A DNA stretch of 64,000 bases from Pararhodobacter zhoushanensis (GCF_003990445.1 NZ_REEZ01000006.1:204352-268351); one strand, 5' to 3'. Positions 24,206-34,646 are shown, counted from the first letter of the stretch. A program made the numbers and translations. The notes: a model not told the origin generated them from the letters alone.

Positions 24206-24985
24206 TTATTCCTTGGCCAAGGCCTGCGGCAGCAGCAGGAAATTGGCGTGTTTCGGCTCGCGGCTCAGCGGTTCGGCGGTATAGCCATGGGCGCTGACCC
24301 AACTGGCAAAGTCTTCGGCATGGTCATTGCGGATCTCGATCATGATCACCGGACGGGCTCGGGCAATCAGCGCCTCAAGCCCACGCAGGACCGGCATTTC
24401 CATGCCTTCCACGTCGATCTTGACCACCTGCGGCGACAGGGTGGCAAAAACCTCGTCGCCCTTGCGGACGATCAGATCGCCCTGCCCCGCAAACATCCTG
24501 GTCGCGCCAAGATTGCGGTCGTGTTTCTTCATGCCCCAGCCGGTCGAGCTTTCCTCGCCCAAACCGAAGCCCAGATGATCGAGGTCAATCAACCCCTGCA
24601 GCCGGTTGCCCAGCACATTGGCCACCAGCGGCGCGTGGGCCAACGGATTCGGTTCGACCACGATCACGCGCGCGGCTCCGGTGAACATCGTCAGCCACAG
24701 CGCGTGATTGCCGACATTCGCCCCGATATCGAGGATCAGCGCGCCGGGCGGCACGTGCCGGGCCAGCGCCTTCAGATCCGCAGCCTCGTAGAAGCGACCC
24801 TTGCGGTGGGCGTTCTGGATCGGGTCATCGGCCATCGACAGATGGAACGTGACCGGGCGGTTGCGGACCGTCGCGTGAACCTGCGCCATCGGCGGCAGGA
24901 TCAGCGGCTGACCGGCGTGCCAGGCGGCGATGCACTCGGGCATCGCTTGCTCGGCAACGGGCGCGGTTGTTGCAACGTCGCTCAT
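24206..24985 (-). CDS. FkbM-family methyltransferase inside the suf operon
   Basis: A 259-residue SAM-dependent methyltransferase-like protein: motif I LILDIGANVGNHALWLTMF near residue 88, VVEPNPLAHAPL, and the FkbM signature KIDVEGMEMPVLRGLEALI. FkbM enzymes methylate hydroxyl groups on small molecules or glycans. It is located between the small genes after sufB and sufC, 14 bp before sufC, so it is almost certainly co-transcribed with the Fe-S machinery. Its substrate is unknown and no link to Fe-S assembly is established. Confidence 0.8.
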   Translation of the reverse strand: MSDVATTAPVAEQAMPECIAAWHAGQPLILPPMAQVHATVRNRPVTFHLSMADDPIQNAHRKGRFYEAADLKALARHVPPGALILDIGANVGNHALWLTMFTGAARVIVVEPNPLAHAPLVANVLGNRLQGLIDLDHLGFGLGEESSTGWGMKKHDRNLGATRMFAGQGDLIVRKGDEVFATLSPQVVKIDVEGMEMPVLRGLEALIARARPVIMIEIRNDHAEDFASWVSAHGYTAEPLSREPKHANFLLLPQALAKE

Positions 24986-25057
24986 GCGCGCACCGCCCCG
25001 TCCCGCGCGGGGCGCGGCTGGATCAGGAGAGAAAGAGAGCGGTTTGCGGTCATCGGA

Positions 25058-25252
25058 TCAGCTGCGCATCACGAATTTGGCCGACAGGTGCGACAGGATA
25101 ACCGCGCAGATCGCCACGAAGGCTGCCATGCCCCGGCCACCCGGATACCAGATGGGATAGGTCAGCGACATCATCAGCACGACGCCGATGGCCACCAGAA
25201 GCACGTAGCGCGGGCGCGGTTCACCCGCCGAGAGCAGCCATTTCCAGTTCAT
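25058..25252 (-). CDS. small membrane protein in the suf operon
   Basis: A 64-residue protein with two hydrophobic segments (residues about 15-35 and 42-60), beginning MNWKWLLSAGEPRPRY. It lies 10 bp after the YbjQ-like gene in the same orientation. No family is recognised. Confidence 0.55.
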   Translation of the reverse strand: MNWKWLLSAGEPRPRYVLLVAIGVVLMMSLTYPIWYPGGRGMAAFVAICAVILSHLSAKFVMRS

Positions 25253-25262
25253 GCATCGTTCC

Positions 25263-25577
25263 TCAGGACAGGCTGACCGCGGTGCCCGAGGCGGACACCA
25301 TCAGCATGGAATTTCCCACGACCTCGTAATCGAGATCGACACCCACGACCGCATTCGCGCCCATCCGCGCGGCGCGGTCCTGCATTTCCTTGAGCGCAAC
25401 TTCGCGCGCATCCTGCAGCTTGCTCTCATACGCGCCTGAGCGCCCGCCGATGACATCGGTCACCGAGGCGAAGAAATCGCGCACAACATTGGCACCCATG
25501 ATCGCCTCACCGACGACGATGCCGTGATAGGTGCGCACCGGGCGCCCCTCGACCGTGGGGGTGGTGGTGACGATCAT
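25263..25577 (-). CDS. YbjQ/UPF0145 (heavy-metal-binding domain) family protein
   Basis: A 104-residue protein with the family pattern [25 protein letters not shown], and [13 protein letters not shown]. Members form small oligomeric beta-barrel-like proteins annotated as heavy-metal binding, with no proven function. It is encoded 1 bp after the preceding small membrane protein gene in the suf operon. Confidence 0.85.
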   Translation of the reverse strand: MIVTTTPTVEGRPVRTYHGIVVGEAIMGANVVRDFFASVTDVIGGRSGAYESKLQDAREVALKEMQDRAARMGANAVVGVDLDYEVVGNSMLMVSASGTAVSLS

Positions 25578-25578
25578 C

Positions 25579-25791
25579 TCAACGCATCCCGAACCAGGTG
25601 ATGACCATCATGGTCACCCATGCCGCCGCCCCGACCGCCAGCGCGGTCAGCACGACCGAGCCTGCGAGCAGCCCGTCGGTCTTGCCCGACGAGCGGCGGC
25701 GATAGCCGAGGCCGAGCAGGACACCGACAAACACGCCGATGCCGACACCCGCCGACTTGATCAGCAGGAAACGCAACAGATCCAGCGTCAC
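25579..25791 (-). CDS. small two-helix membrane protein following sufB
   Basis: A 70-residue protein with two transmembrane segments separated by a basic loop ([12 protein letters not shown]). Its ATG overlaps the sufB stop by 4 bp, so it is translationally coupled. No recognised family. Confidence 0.6.
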   Translation of the reverse strand: MTLDLLRFLLIKSAGVGIGVFVGVLLGLGYRRRSSGKTDGLLAGSVVLTALAVGAAAWVTMMVITWFGMR

Positions 25792-27311
25792 CCCACGCTC
25801 CCCTCAAGCGAGATCGCCACCAGCGCTTGCGCTTCCATGGCGAACTCCATCGGCAGGGCTTGCAGCACGTCGCGGCAGAAGCCGTTGACCACCAGGGCGA
25901 CCGCCTCTTCCTCATCCATCCCGCGCGAGCGGCAGTAGAAGAGTTGATCGTCGTCAACCTTGGACGTCGTCGCCTCGTGCTCGACACGGCTTGAGGCGTT
26001 CTTGACCTCGATATACGGTACCGTATGCGCGCCGCATTGATCGCCGATCAGCAGGCTGTCGCACTGCGTGTAGTTGCGCGAATTGGTGGCGCGGGGGTGC
26101 ATCGAGACCAGCCCGCGATAGGTGTTCTGCGCATGCCCCGCCGAGATGCCCTTGGACACGATCCGCGAGCGCGAATTCTTGCCCAGATGGATCATCTTGG
26201 TGCCGGTGTCTGCCTGCTGGTAGTTGTTGGTGATGGCGATGGAATAGAATTCGCCCGAGCTGTCATCACCGCGCAGGATGCACGACGGGTATTTCCACGT
26301 GATCGCAGAGCCGGTTTCGACCTGCGTCCACATCACCTTGGCGCGGTCCTCGCGGCAGTCGGCGCGTTTGGTGACGAAGTTATAGATCCCGCCCTTGCCG
26401 TCCTCATCGCCGGGATACCAGTTCTGGACGGTCGAATATTTGACCTCGGCATCCTCAAGGATGACGATTTCCACAACGGCGGCGTGCAGCTGCGTGGTGT
26501 CGCGCTTGGGGGCGGTGCAGCCCTCAAGGTAACTTACATATGCACCTTTATCGGCAATAATCAGCGTGCGCTCGAACTGGCCGGTGTTCTCGGCGTTGAT
26601 GCGGAAATAGGTCGACAGCTCCATCGGGCATTTGGTGCCCGGCGGGACGTACACAAACGAGCCATCGGTGAACACCGCGCAGTTGAGCGTGGCGAAGTAG
26701 TTGTCCGAGACCGGGACCACCGAGCCGAGGTATTTCTTCACCAGATCGGGGTATTCGCGGATCGCTTCAGAGATCGAGCAGAAGATCACGCCCGCCTTTT
26801 TCAGCTCATCCTTGAACGTGGTGCCGACGCTGACCGAGTCAAACACCGCATCAACCGCCACCTTGCGGGGTGCGGCGATGTCTTCGGCGCCCTCGACACC
26901 CGCCAGAACCATCTGTTCTTTCAGCGGGATGCCCAGTTTGGCGTAGGTGGCCAGCAGCTTGGGGTCCACCTCGTCCAGCGACTTGGGCTTGCCCTCCATG
27001 CTTTTGGGTTTGGCATAGTAATACTGGTCCTGATAGTCGATCGCCGGGATATCCAGCATCGCCCAGTCAGGCTCTTCCATCTGCTCCCAGCGGCGAAACG
27101 CCTCAAGACGCCAGTCGGCCATCCATTCGGGTTCGCCGTTCTTGGCCGAAATCAACCGCACGATGTCTTCGTTCAGGCCCTTGGGCGCGAACTCCATCTC
27201 GATGTCGGTTTCCCAACCGTGTTTGTACTTGCCGGCCATCAGCTGCACGGTTTCGACCGTCTCGCGGTCGACCCCGTCGCGCACTTCAACCGTATTGTCC
27301 AAAGCCGCCAT
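25788..27311 (-). CDS. sufB: Fe-S cluster assembly protein SufB
   Basis: A 507-residue SufB, the scaffold subunit of SufBC2D. Visible landmarks are [38 protein letters not shown] and the C-terminal [18 protein letters not shown]. It is preceded by a second cysteine desulfurase gene (17 bp gap) and followed by coupled small genes instead of sufC directly. Length and motifs are fully normal. Confidence 0.97.
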   Translation of the reverse strand: MAALDNTVEVRDGVDRETVETVQLMAGKYKHGWETDIEMEFAPKGLNEDIVRLISAKNGEPEWMADWRLEAFRRWEQMEEPDWAMLDIPAIDYQDQYYYAKPKSMEGKPKSLDEVDPKLLATYAKLGIPLKEQMVLAGVEGAEDIAAPRKVAVDAVFDSVSVGTTFKDELKKAGVIFCSISEAIREYPDLVKKYLGSVVPVSDNYFATLNCAVFTDGSFVYVPPGTKCPMELSTYFRINAENTGQFERTLIIADKGAYVSYLEGCTAPKRDTTQLHAAVVEIVILEDAEVKYSTVQNWYPGDEDGKGGIYNFVTKRADCREDRAKVMWTQVETGSAITWKYPSCILRGDDSSGEFYSIAITNNYQQADTGTKMIHLGKNSRSRIVSKGISAGHAQNTYRGLVSMHPRATNSRNYTQCDSLLIGDQCGAHTVPYIEVKNASSRVEHEATTSKVDDDQLFYCRSRGMDEEEAVALVVNGFCRDVLQALPMEFAMEAQALVAISLEGSVG

Positions 27312-27328
27312 TGCGTCGTCTTCCCGTC

Positions 27329-28399
27329 TTATTTCGGCAGGTCTGCGCCTGCCTGTTTCATGCGTTCGCCCGCCCGTTTCCAGGCCTTGGCATAGGCTGC
27401 GGCAAAGCGCAGCGCGTCGTCTCTGTCGATACCGGGGCCCATCGAGACCCGCAGCGCGTTGCCGGCCGCTGTGGCATCAAAGCCCATCGCCCGCAACACC
27501 CCACTGGACGAGACCTTGCCCGACGAGCAGGCCGATCCAGCCGATACCGCGAAGCCTTGCAGGTCCATCGCCATCACCTGCGTTTCGCCCTTCCAGCCTG
27601 GCGCAACCAGGCTGATCGTGTTGGGCAAGCGTGGGCGATCCTTGGCTACCAAGATAATCCCTGGACACTCGGCTTCCAGAGCCTGCTCACAGGTATTTCG
27701 GATTTCCGCCACCTCATCCCAGACGCCATTCGCCAGATCGCGCATCGCGGCCTCAGCCGCAGCCGCAAACCCGGCGATGCCGATGACATTTTCGGTGCCC
27801 GCGCGGCGGCCCATTTCTTGCCCGCCGCCCCTGATCTGCGCGGTAACGTCAAGGCTCCGTTTCAGCGCCAGCGCGCCGATCCCCTTGGGGCCGCCCAGCT
27901 TGTGCGCCGACACCAACCCCATGTCGCAGCCCAGCCAGTTGAAAGCGAAGGGCATTTTGCCAAAGGCCTGCGTCAGGTCGCTGACCGCCAGCCCGGCGGG
28001 CAGGTCCTGCACGATGCCGGTTTCGGAATTGGCCAGCTGAGCCGTGCTTTGCGCCGGGTCCGTTACGTCGATACGCCCCGTCTCATCGACGCTCAGCACC
28101 GGTCGACACCAGCTTTTCACCGCGTCATGCTCGACGGCCGCACAGGCCAAATCACGCCCGGCCAGCGCCAAGGCGGCAGACTCGGTCGCGCTGGAGGTGA
28201 AGACGATATCGGCCCCGTCGGCACCCAGCGCCGAGGCAATCTGCCCGCGCGCCTTTTCCACCAGCCCGCGCACCGCGCGACCCTCGGCGTGGATCGAGCT
28301 GGCGTTGCCCACCAGATCCATCGCCGCAATCATCGCATCGCGCGCTTCAGCCCGCAGCGGAGCCGAGGCATTCCAGTCGAGGTAAAGCCGAGCACTCAT
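27329..28399 (-). CDS. cysteine desulfurase, NifS/IscS-like (group I)
   Basis: A 356-residue PLP-dependent desulfurase distinct from Suf[11 protein letters not shown] start, PLP lysine in [10 protein letters not shown], and the catalytic cysteine in [12 protein letters not shown]. It is shorter than IscS (about 404). The position between iscR and sufB is the usual one in Rhodobacterales, giving the operon two desulfurases. Its start (28399) overlaps the iscR stop by 4 bp. It may supply sulfur for SufB or for other acceptors. Confidence 0.9.
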   Translation of the reverse strand: MSARLYLDWNASAPLRAEARDAMIAAMDLVGNASSIHAEGRAVRGLVEKARGQIASALGADGADIVFTSSATESAALALAGRDLACAAVEHDAVKSWCRPVLSVDETGRIDVTDPAQSTAQLANSETGIVQDLPAGLAVSDLTQAFGKMPFAFNWLGCDMGLVSAHKLGGPKGIGALALKRSLDVTAQIRGGGQEMGRRAGTENVIGIAGFAAAAEAAMRDLANGVWDEVAEIRNTCEQALEAECPGIILVAKDRPRLPNTISLVAPGWKGETQVMAMDLQGFAVSAGSACSSGKVSSSGVLRAMGFDATAAGNALRVSMGPGIDRDDALRFAAAYAKAWKRAGERMKQAGADLPK

Positions 28400-28860
28400 G
28401 CGCTGACCCGGAACAGACCCGGCACCGCCGGACAGGGTTTCAACCCGTTGGCAGCGACATCGGCCAGCGTCGTCTGGTGCAAGAACACATAGACCTGCGC
28501 CGAGAGGCTCTCCCACAGACGGTTAGTCATTGATTGCGCCTGACTGCCCGACATCCCGCCCGACGCGCCTGCGCCCTTTTCCATCGCCGAGACCGTCTCT
28601 TCGACCGCCTCAAGCACTTCGCTGACGCGGATATCCGCCGGTTCACGCGCCAACCGATAGCCGCCACCGGGCCCGCGGACCGATTCGACCAGTCCTGCGC
28701 GGCGCAATTTGACGAAAAGCTGCTCAAGATAAGCCTGACTCACGTCCTGACGGCGGGCGATTTCGGCCAACGAGACGTGCCGCACGCCCGTTCCACGCAG
28801 CAACAGGGCCAGATCGACCATCGCAACCATCGCGTAACGCCCTTTGGTCGACAGCTTCAT
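28396..28860 (-). CDS. iscR: Rrf2/IscR-type regulator of the suf operon, single cysteine
   Basis: A 154-residue winged-helix Rrf2 regulator with MKLSTKGRYAMVAMVDLA and helix-turn-helix SLAEIARRQDVSQAYLEQLF. Classical IscR binds a 2Fe-2S cluster through three cysteines near residues 92-104. Here the equivalent segment (residues 95-110, KGAGASGGMSGSQAQS) has none, and the only cysteine is C143 near the C-terminus. Single-cysteine IscR proteins that repress iron-sulfur genes are known in Rhodobacter. It leads the suf operon and is presumably autoregulated through the palindrome at 28974-28986. Confidence 0.93.
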   Translation of the reverse strand: MKLSTKGRYAMVAMVDLALLLRGTGVRHVSLAEIARRQDVSQAYLEQLFVKLRRAGLVESVRGPGGGYRLAREPADIRVSEVLEAVEETVSAMEKGAGASGGMSGSQAQSMTNRLWESLSAQVYVFLHQTTLADVAANGLKPCPAVPGLFRVSA

Positions 28861-28878
28861 GGCGCAAATCCTCATGAA

Positions 28879-28894
28879 ACGCCTTAAAAGGCGT
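28879..28894. promoter_or_regulatory. palindrome in the iscR leader
   Basis: A perfect 7-bp inverted repeat with a 2-base centre, 19-34 bases upstream of the iscR ATG. It could form a hairpin in the leader mRNA or serve as a second operator. It lies immediately upstream of the likely ribosome-binding region. Confidence 0.45.
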
Positions 28895-28973
28895 AAAAAC
28901 ATTGACGGATGAGGCGGCCTTGCTTAACTGCTAACCCGCTCACCCCGACTCCCCAAGAGACGGGGGCAGAGAT

Positions 28974-29009
28974 TAGAACCGTTCTAGATAAGGTGACTTC
29001 TTTTGTCAA
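28974..29009 (-). promoter_or_regulatory. iscR-suf promoter with overlapping palindromic operator
   Basis: On the minus strand a perfect -35 TTGACA (29004-29009) is followed after 17 bases by TAGAAC (28981-28986). This -10-like hexamer is one arm of a perfect 13-bp palindrome, TAGAACGGTTCTA (28974-28986). A repressor bound here would block RNA polymerase. I infer that it is the IscR operator (iron-responsive box) of the operon. The region also separates suf from the divergent hydrolase. Confidence 0.65.
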
Positions 29010-29058
29010 CAAAGGACGCCGCAGTCAGAACGCCTGGAAGGCAGTAGAAGGTCCCCGG

Positions 29059-29718
29059 ATGCCCGAAGTAATTTTTGCCGGCCCCGATGGCCGTCTCGAA
29101 GGCCGCTATCACCCGCAACCCAATCGCGACGCGCCGATTGCCATTGTGCTCCACCCGCACCCGCAGTTTGGCGGCACGATGAACAACAAGGTTGTGTACA
29201 ACCTGCACTATGCGTTCCATTCGCTCGGCTTCTCGGTCCTGCGTTTCAACTTTCGCGGCGTGGGCCGCAGTCAGGGCGAGTACGATCAGGGCATCGGCGA
29301 GCTGAGCGATGCCGCAGCGGCGCTCGACTACCTGCAGTCGATGAACCAGAACGCGCGCCATTGCTGGGTCGCGGGCTTCAGCTTTGGCGCCTGGATCGGC
29401 ATGCAACTGCTGATGCGCCGCCCGGACATCACCGGCTTTGTGTCGGTCGCGCCGCCGGCTAACCTGTATGATTTCAGCTTCCTTGCGCCCTGCCCGGCCT
29501 CGGGTCTGATCATCAACGGCACCGCCGACCGCATCGCGCCGCCAAAGGATGTGACCGGTCTGGTCAACAAGCTGCACGAGCAGAAGGGCATCACCATCAC
29601 CCACGAACAGATCGAGGGGTCGGATCACTTCTTCCGCGATGATGAGCTGTACATGAACCCGATGCTCGACACGGTCAAAACCTACGTCAAACGCCGGCTT
29701 TCCGAAGTCACGCGCTGA
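29059..29718 (+). CDS. alpha/beta hydrolase
   Basis: A 219-residue serine hydrolase of the small alpha/beta family with HPHPQFGGTMNN (oxyanion region), RFNFRGVGRSQG, nucleophile elbow GFSFGAW (Ser in G-x-S-x-G-like position), and the late Asp (NGTADRIAPP) and His (GSDHFFRD) that complete the triad. Start at 29059 (MPEVIFAG) fits the family; the upstream extension is in the regulatory region. It is divergent from the suf operon; substrate unknown, and not obviously linked to Fe-S metabolism. Confidence 0.85.
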   Translation: MPEVIFAGPDGRLEGRYHPQPNRDAPIAIVLHPHPQFGGTMNNKVVYNLHYAFHSLGFSVLRFNFRGVGRSQGEYDQGIGELSDAAAALDYLQSMNQNARHCWVAGFSFGAWIGMQLLMRRPDITGFVSVAPPANLYDFSFLAPCPASGLIINGTADRIAPPKDVTGLVNKLHEQKGITITHEQIEGSDHFFRDDELYMNPMLDTVKTYVKRRLSEVTR

Positions 29719-29731
29719 TCCAGCGCGTTCG

Positions 29732-29774
29732 TTTGCAGCCGCAGCGCTTCAATTGTGCATGCTGCGGCTGCAAA
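29732..29774 (+). terminator. long hairpin downstream of the hydrolase
   Basis: A perfect 14-bp stem (29732-29745 with 29761-29774) and a 15-base loop, 14 bases after the hydrolase stop. There is no T-run, so it is a possible factor-dependent terminator or mRNA-stabilising structure rather than a classical intrinsic terminator. Confidence 0.45.
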
Positions 29775-29902
29775 TGACCCCTATTATGTCCATAAAGCAG
29801 ACCAACCGTGCCCGCTTTTGGCCCTGTTTAACCGTCATCACCGATACTGATCTGGCCCCGAGCGCGGGGGCACTCTAACGGTGAGCAGGACAGGAACAGG
29901 TT

Positions 29903-32368
29903 ATGAAAACCACCCGATCGATGACCTTCGACAAGGGCACCAGCAGCCTGAGCGGTTGGAATCCCAGTGCGATAAGCAAGGACAGTAAACCGATGAGAGC
30001 CACCGAACTGCGTGAGTCCATTCTCAAGCATCTGGAATTCTCGCAGGGTAAAGATCTGGCCCATGCCAGCCTCTATGACATGCGCATGGCCCTGACGCTG
30101 GCGATCCGTGACCGCGTGATCGAGCCCTGGTTCCGCGCCACCCGCGCCACCTATGCCGCGCAGTCCAAGCGGGTCTATTACCTGTCGATGGAGTTCCTGA
30201 TCGGGCGTCTGCTGGAAGATGCCGTGATGAACATCGGCCTGACCGAAGCCGCGCATGAAGCGATCTCGGGGCTGGGCCATGATTTCCGCGCCGTCTTGGA
30301 TGACGAGCCGGACGCAGCGCTTGGCAACGGCGGCCTTGGCCGTCTGGCCGCCTGCTTTCTCGATTCGCTCTCGACGCTGGGCTGCCCCGCCTACGGCTAT
30401 GGCATCCGCTATGAGCATGGCCTCTTTCGTCAAAGTTTTGGCCCTGATGGCCGTCAGGTCGAAACCGCCGAGGACTGGCTGCGCCAGAGCCACGGGTGGG
30501 AATTCGAGCGCCCCGAAGCCGCGTTCAACATCGGCTTTGGCGGCACCGTCGCTGAAAGCGGCCGCAGCGCCGTCTGGACCCCCGACAATGCCGTGGTTGC
30601 CAAGGCCTATGACACGCCGGTCATTGGCTGGCAGGGCAAATGGGCCAACACCCTGCGCCTGTGGGGGGCCGAGCCGCTCAGCGCCTTCGATCTGGCCGCG
30701 TTCAACAAGGGCGATTTCGTCGGGGCTGCCCAGCCCGAGGCCTTTGCCCGTACCATCAGCCGCGTGCTGTACCCCGATGACACCACCGAACAAGGCAAAG
30801 AGCTGCGCCTGAAGCAGGAATTCTTCTTCACCGCCGCCTCGCTGCGCGACATCCTGCGCCGCTTCACGGCCGAGCATGGCGATCTGAGCGCCCTGCCCTC
30901 GCGCGTCGCGATCCAGATGAACGACACCCACCCCGCCATCGCCGGGCCGGAACTTGTCCGCCTGCTGCATGACGAGCGCGGCATGGAATTCGAGCAGGCC
31001 GTCGACACCGCGCGCGCCTGCCTGTCCTACACCAACCACACCCTGCTGCCCGAGGCGCTGGAGCGCTGGCCGGAAACCCTGATGAGCGCGGTTCTGCCGC
31101 GCCACATGCAGCTGATCGAGCGCATCGACGCGCTGCACGCCCAGCAATTCCCGGTCCGCAGCACGCCGATCGTGGAAAAGGGTGAGGTCAAGATGGGCGA
31201 GCTTTCGTTCATCATGGCCAACCGCGTCAATGGTGTCTCGGCGCTGCACACCGAGCTGGTGAAATCGACCGTCTTTGCCGATCTGCATGCCCTGCACCCC
31301 GAGAGGATCATCAACGAAACCAACGGCGTGACCCCGCGCCGCTGGCTCAAGGGCGCGAACCACGGGCTGTCCACGCTGATCACCGACACCATCGGCGAAG
31401 GCTGGGAAGACAATCTGGAACGTCTGGTCGAGCTGGAACCGGCGATTGAAGACCGGGGCTTCCGCGACCGCTTTGCCGCCGTCAAGAAAACCAACAAGGT
31501 GCATCTGTCCAACTGGATCGGTGATCAGATGGGCATCGCCGTTAACCCCGACGCGATGTTCGACGTGCAGGTCAAGCGCTTCCATGAATACAAGCGCCAG
31601 CACCTGAACATTCTGGAAACCATCGCGCTCTGGCAGGAAATCCGCGCCAATCCGGGCGCAGGCTGGGCACCGCGCGTCAAGATCTTCGGCGGCAAGGCAG
31701 CGCCGGGCTATGTTATGGCCAAGGAGATCATCCACCTGATCAACAACGTAGCCCGTGTGATCAACGCCGATGCTGCGACCCGTGATCTGCTGACCGTGGT
31801 CTATCCGCCCAACTACAACGTGACCATGGCCGAGCGTCTGATCCCGGCGGCGGATCTCAGCGAACAGATCTCGACGGCGGGCAAGGAAGCCTCGGGCACC
31901 GGCAACATGAAGTTCAGCCTGAACGGCGCGCTGACCATCGGCACGCTGGACGGTGCCAACGTGGAGATCCGCGATCTGGTCGGGCCTGAGAACTTCTTCC
32001 TGTTCGGCATGACCGCCGACGAGGTTGTCGAGCGTCGCCGCCACCCCGATCACGCGTCCAGCGCAATTGCCGCCAGCCCGCGGCTCAGTGCAGCGATTGA
32101 TCTGATCGAGGCCGGCACCTTCTCGAACGGGGATCGCAGCACGTATCGCGGTCTGACCCAGAACCTGCGGGCGCATGACTACTTCACCGTCTGCGCCGAT
32201 TTCGACAGCTACTGGGACGCGCAACGCGCCGTCGACACCGCCTGGGGCGACGCCGATCACTGGATGCGGATGGCCGCACTGAACACCGCGCGTTCGGGCT
32301 GGTTCAGCTCGGACCGGACCATCAAAGGCTATATGAAGGACGTCTGGAACATTCAGCCGATGATCTGA
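29903..32368 (+). CDS. glgP: glycogen/alpha-glucan phosphorylase
   Basis: An 821-residue GT35 phosphorylase that releases glucose-1-phosphate from glycogen with PLP. Landmarks: YYLSMEFLIGRLLEDA, GNGGLGRLAACFLDSL, NDTHPAIAGPELVRLL, and the PLP lysine K670 in GTGNMKFSLNGALTIG. It is the first gene of the glycogen operon, about 90 bp ahead of glgB. The N-terminal 30 residues are not conserved-looking, so an internal start is possible. Confidence 0.95.
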   Translation: MKTTRSMTFDKGTSSLSGWNPSAISKDSKPMRATELRESILKHLEFSQGKDLAHASLYDMRMALTLAIRDRVIEPWFRATRATYAAQSKRVYYLSMEFLIGRLLEDAVMNIGLTEAAHEAISGLGHDFRAVLDDEPDAALGNGGLGRLAACFLDSLSTLGCPAYGYGIRYEHGLFRQSFGPDGRQVETAEDWLRQSHGWEFERPEAAFNIGFGGTVAESGRSAVWTPDNAVVAKAYDTPVIGWQGKWANTLRLWGAEPLSAFDLAAFNKGDFVGAAQPEAFARTISRVLYPDDTTEQGKELRLKQEFFFTAASLRDILRRFTAEHGDLSALPSRVAIQMNDTHPAIAGPELVRLLHDERGMEFEQAVDTARACLSYTNHTLLPEALERWPETLMSAVLPRHMQLIERIDALHAQQFPVRSTPIVEKGEVKMGELSFIMANRVNGVSALHTELVKSTVFADLHALHPERIINETNGVTPRRWLKGANHGLSTLITDTIGEGWEDNLERLVELEPAIEDRGFRDRFAAVKKTNKVHLSNWIGDQMGIAVNPDAMFDVQVKRFHEYKRQHLNILETIALWQEIRANPGAGWAPRVKIFGGKAAPGYVMAKEIIHLINNVARVINADAATRDLLTVVYPPNYNVTMAERLIPAADLSEQISTAGKEASGTGNMKFSLNGALTIGTLDGANVEIRDLVGPENFFLFGMTADEVVERRRHPDHASSAIAASPRLSAAIDLIEAGTFSNGDRSTYRGLTQNLRAHDYFTVCADFDSYWDAQRAVDTAWGDADHWMRMAALNTARSGWFSSDRTIKGYMKDVWNIQPMI

Positions 32369-32456
32369 CGCGCAGCGGCGGTATTGTGGCCCCATCGCAG
32401 ACGATAGCGGGAAACGAGTCATTGCCTTTCACCCGGACCTGCGCGACTAATTGCGT

Positions 32457-34646
32457 ATGGTTCGGGCAAAAACACCTGCGAAAAGCGTGATAACACAAGA
32501 TGATGTGGCCGAGATCAAGTCTGGCCGCGTCCTTGATCCCTTTGCGGTTTTCGGACCGCGTCACCGGGGACAAGCCGGGTTTCTGGTTGCCTTCGATCCG
32601 GCAGCCGAAACAATGGAAGTGCTCACACCCAAGGGCAGTCTGCCGATGCAGGCGCTGGGTGACGGACTGTTCACCGGCCAGCTGGGCACCGAAACCATCT
32701 ATCGCCTTAGGGCCACGAAGGGACCGCAACAGTGGGACTTCGATGACCCCTACCGCTTTGGCCCTGTGCTGGGTCCGCTCGATCTGCACCTGATCAGCGA
32801 AGGCACGCACCGGCGTCTTTGGCAGGCTCTGGGGGCGCATGCGATCACGCATGAAGGCTGCCAGGGCGTGCATTTCGCCGTCTGGGCTCCGAATGCGCGA
32901 CAGGTTTCCGTCGTCGGTGACTTCAACGGCTGGGACCGCCGGCGCGCGGTGATGCGGCGGCGCGGTGCAGGGGTCTGGGAGATTTTCCTCCCCGGTCTGA
33001 AACCCGGCGAGACCTATAAATACGACATCGCCCCCATGCAGGGCGGCAGCGCGCTCAAGGCCGATCCGCTGGCCCGCGCGACCGAACTGCCCCCCGACAC
33101 CGCCTCACGCATTGCCACGTCGCAGCCCTATGACTGGGCCGATGACGCCTGGATGGAAAGCCGCCACCTGCGCAACAACCGCGAGGCGCCGATCACCATC
33201 TATGAGGCCCATCTGGGCAGCTGGCGGCACCGCGACGGGCGCTCGCTGACGTATCGCGAGGCCGGGATCGAGCTGGTCGAGTACGCGCATGACATGGGCT
33301 TCACCCATATCGAGCTGATGCCGCTGGCCGAATACCCGTTCGGCGGCTCGTGGGGCTATCAGCCCACGGCGATGTACGCGCCCACCAGCCGTTTTGGCAC
33401 GCCCGATGATTTCCGCGCCCTGATCGACGCCGCGCACGCCAAAGGCATGGGCGTGCTGATGGACTGGGTTCCGGCGCATTTCCCGACCGACGCGCACGCG
33501 CTCGCACAGTTCGACGGCACGCCGCTTTACGAGCATGGCGACCCGCGCGAAGGCTACCATCCCGATTGGAACACGCTGATCTACAACGTGGGCCGCACCG
33601 AGGTGAAGAATTTCCTCACCGCCAACGCGATCTTCTGGCTGCGCGAGTTCCATCTGGACGGGCTGCGCGTGGATGCCGTGGCCTCGATGCTGTACCGCGA
33701 CTATTCGCGCAAACACGGTGAATGGGTGCCCAACCATCTGGGCGGACGCGAGAATTTCGAATCCATCGCCTTCCTGCGCGAGATGAACACGCTGGCCTAC
33801 AGCGAAGGCCCCGACGGGCTGATGACCGTGGCCGAAGAAAGCACGGCCTGGCCCGGGGTGACGACGCCGGTGCATAACGGCGGGCTTGGCTTTGGCTTCA
33901 AGTGGAACATGGGGTGGATGAACGACACCCTGCGCTACATTGAACACGACCCGATCCACCGCCGCCACCACCACGACCTGATGACCTTTGGTCTGGTCTA
34001 TGGGTTCAGCGAAAACTTTGTGCTGCCGATCAGCCATGACGAAGTGGTGCACGGCAAGGGCAGCATGCTGCAAAAGATGCCGGGCGATCATGCCACCAAA
34101 CTGTCAAACCTGCGGGCCTATTATGGATTCATGTGGGGGCATCCGGGCAAAAAGCTGTTGTTCATGGGCTGCGAGTTCGCGCAGGACCATGAGTGGAACC
34201 ATGACTTTGGCCTCGACTGGGGCGCGCTGAACCATCCGGGCCATGCGGGCATTCAGCGGCTGGTGCGCGATCTCAACACGCTCTACCGGGCCGAGCCCGC
34301 GCTGCACGCACGCGACGCGGATTCCAACGGTTTCGCCTGGGTTGACCGCGAGGCACGGGCGGAATCGGTGTTCAGCTGGCTGCGCTATGGCCATGCCGAG
34401 CATCGCCCGGTCGCCGTGCTGACCAACTTTACCCCGGTCGAGCGTCAATGGCGCATCGGCCTGCCCCGCCCCGGCCGCTGGCGCGAGGCGCTGAACACCG
34501 ACGCGGGTCTCTATGGCGGCGGCAACCGGGGCAATTTCGGCTCGGTGCACGCCGATGGCCCGCCCCACGCGGCGCAGCCGCATAGCGCGGTGGTGACCTT
34601 GCCGCCGCTTTCCACCCTGTTTCTGATACCGGAGGACGACCGATGA
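32457..34646 (+). CDS. glgB: 1,4-alpha-glucan branching enzyme
   Basis: A 729-residue GH13 branching enzyme: N-terminal CBM48-like domain, then the catalytic barrel with nucleophile D406 ([11 protein letters not shown]), acid E460 ([10 protein letters not shown]) and [13 protein letters not shown]. It introduces alpha-1,6 branches into glycogen. ATG at 32457 was chosen over the TTG six bases upstream. It overlaps glgC by 4 bp (ATGA). Confidence 0.95.
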   Translation: MVRAKTPAKSVITQDDVAEIKSGRVLDPFAVFGPRHRGQAGFLVAFDPAAETMEVLTPKGSLPMQALGDGLFTGQLGTETIYRLRATKGPQQWDFDDPYRFGPVLGPLDLHLISEGTHRRLWQALGAHAITHEGCQGVHFAVWAPNARQVSVVGDFNGWDRRRAVMRRRGAGVWEIFLPGLKPGETYKYDIAPMQGGSALKADPLARATELPPDTASRIATSQPYDWADDAWMESRHLRNNREAPITIYEAHLGSWRHRDGRSLTYREAGIELVEYAHDMGFTHIELMPLAEYPFGGSWGYQPTAMYAPTSRFGTPDDFRALIDAAHAKGMGVLMDWVPAHFPTDAHALAQFDGTPLYEHGDPREGYHPDWNTLIYNVGRTEVKNFLTANAIFWLREFHLDGLRVDAVASMLYRDYSRKHGEWVPNHLGGRENFESIAFLREMNTLAYSEGPDGLMTVAEESTAWPGVTTPVHNGGLGFGFKWNMGWMNDTLRYIEHDPIHRRHHHDLMTFGLVYGFSENFVLPISHDEVVHGKGSMLQKMPGDHATKLSNLRAYYGFMWGHPGKKLLFMGCEFAQDHEWNHDFGLDWGALNHPGHAGIQRLVRDLNTLYRAEPALHARDADSNGFAWVDREARAESVFSWLRYGHAEHRPVAVLTNFTPVERQWRIGLPRPGRWREALNTDAGLYGGGNRGNFGSVHADGPPHAAQPHSAVVTLPPLSTLFLIPEDDR

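Noticed and set aside
29828-32422. 864-codon open frame antisense to glgP
   Set aside because: It mirrors the glgP reading frame almost exactly, has low-complexity His/Gln/Arg-rich translation and no domain; a GC-rich shadow.
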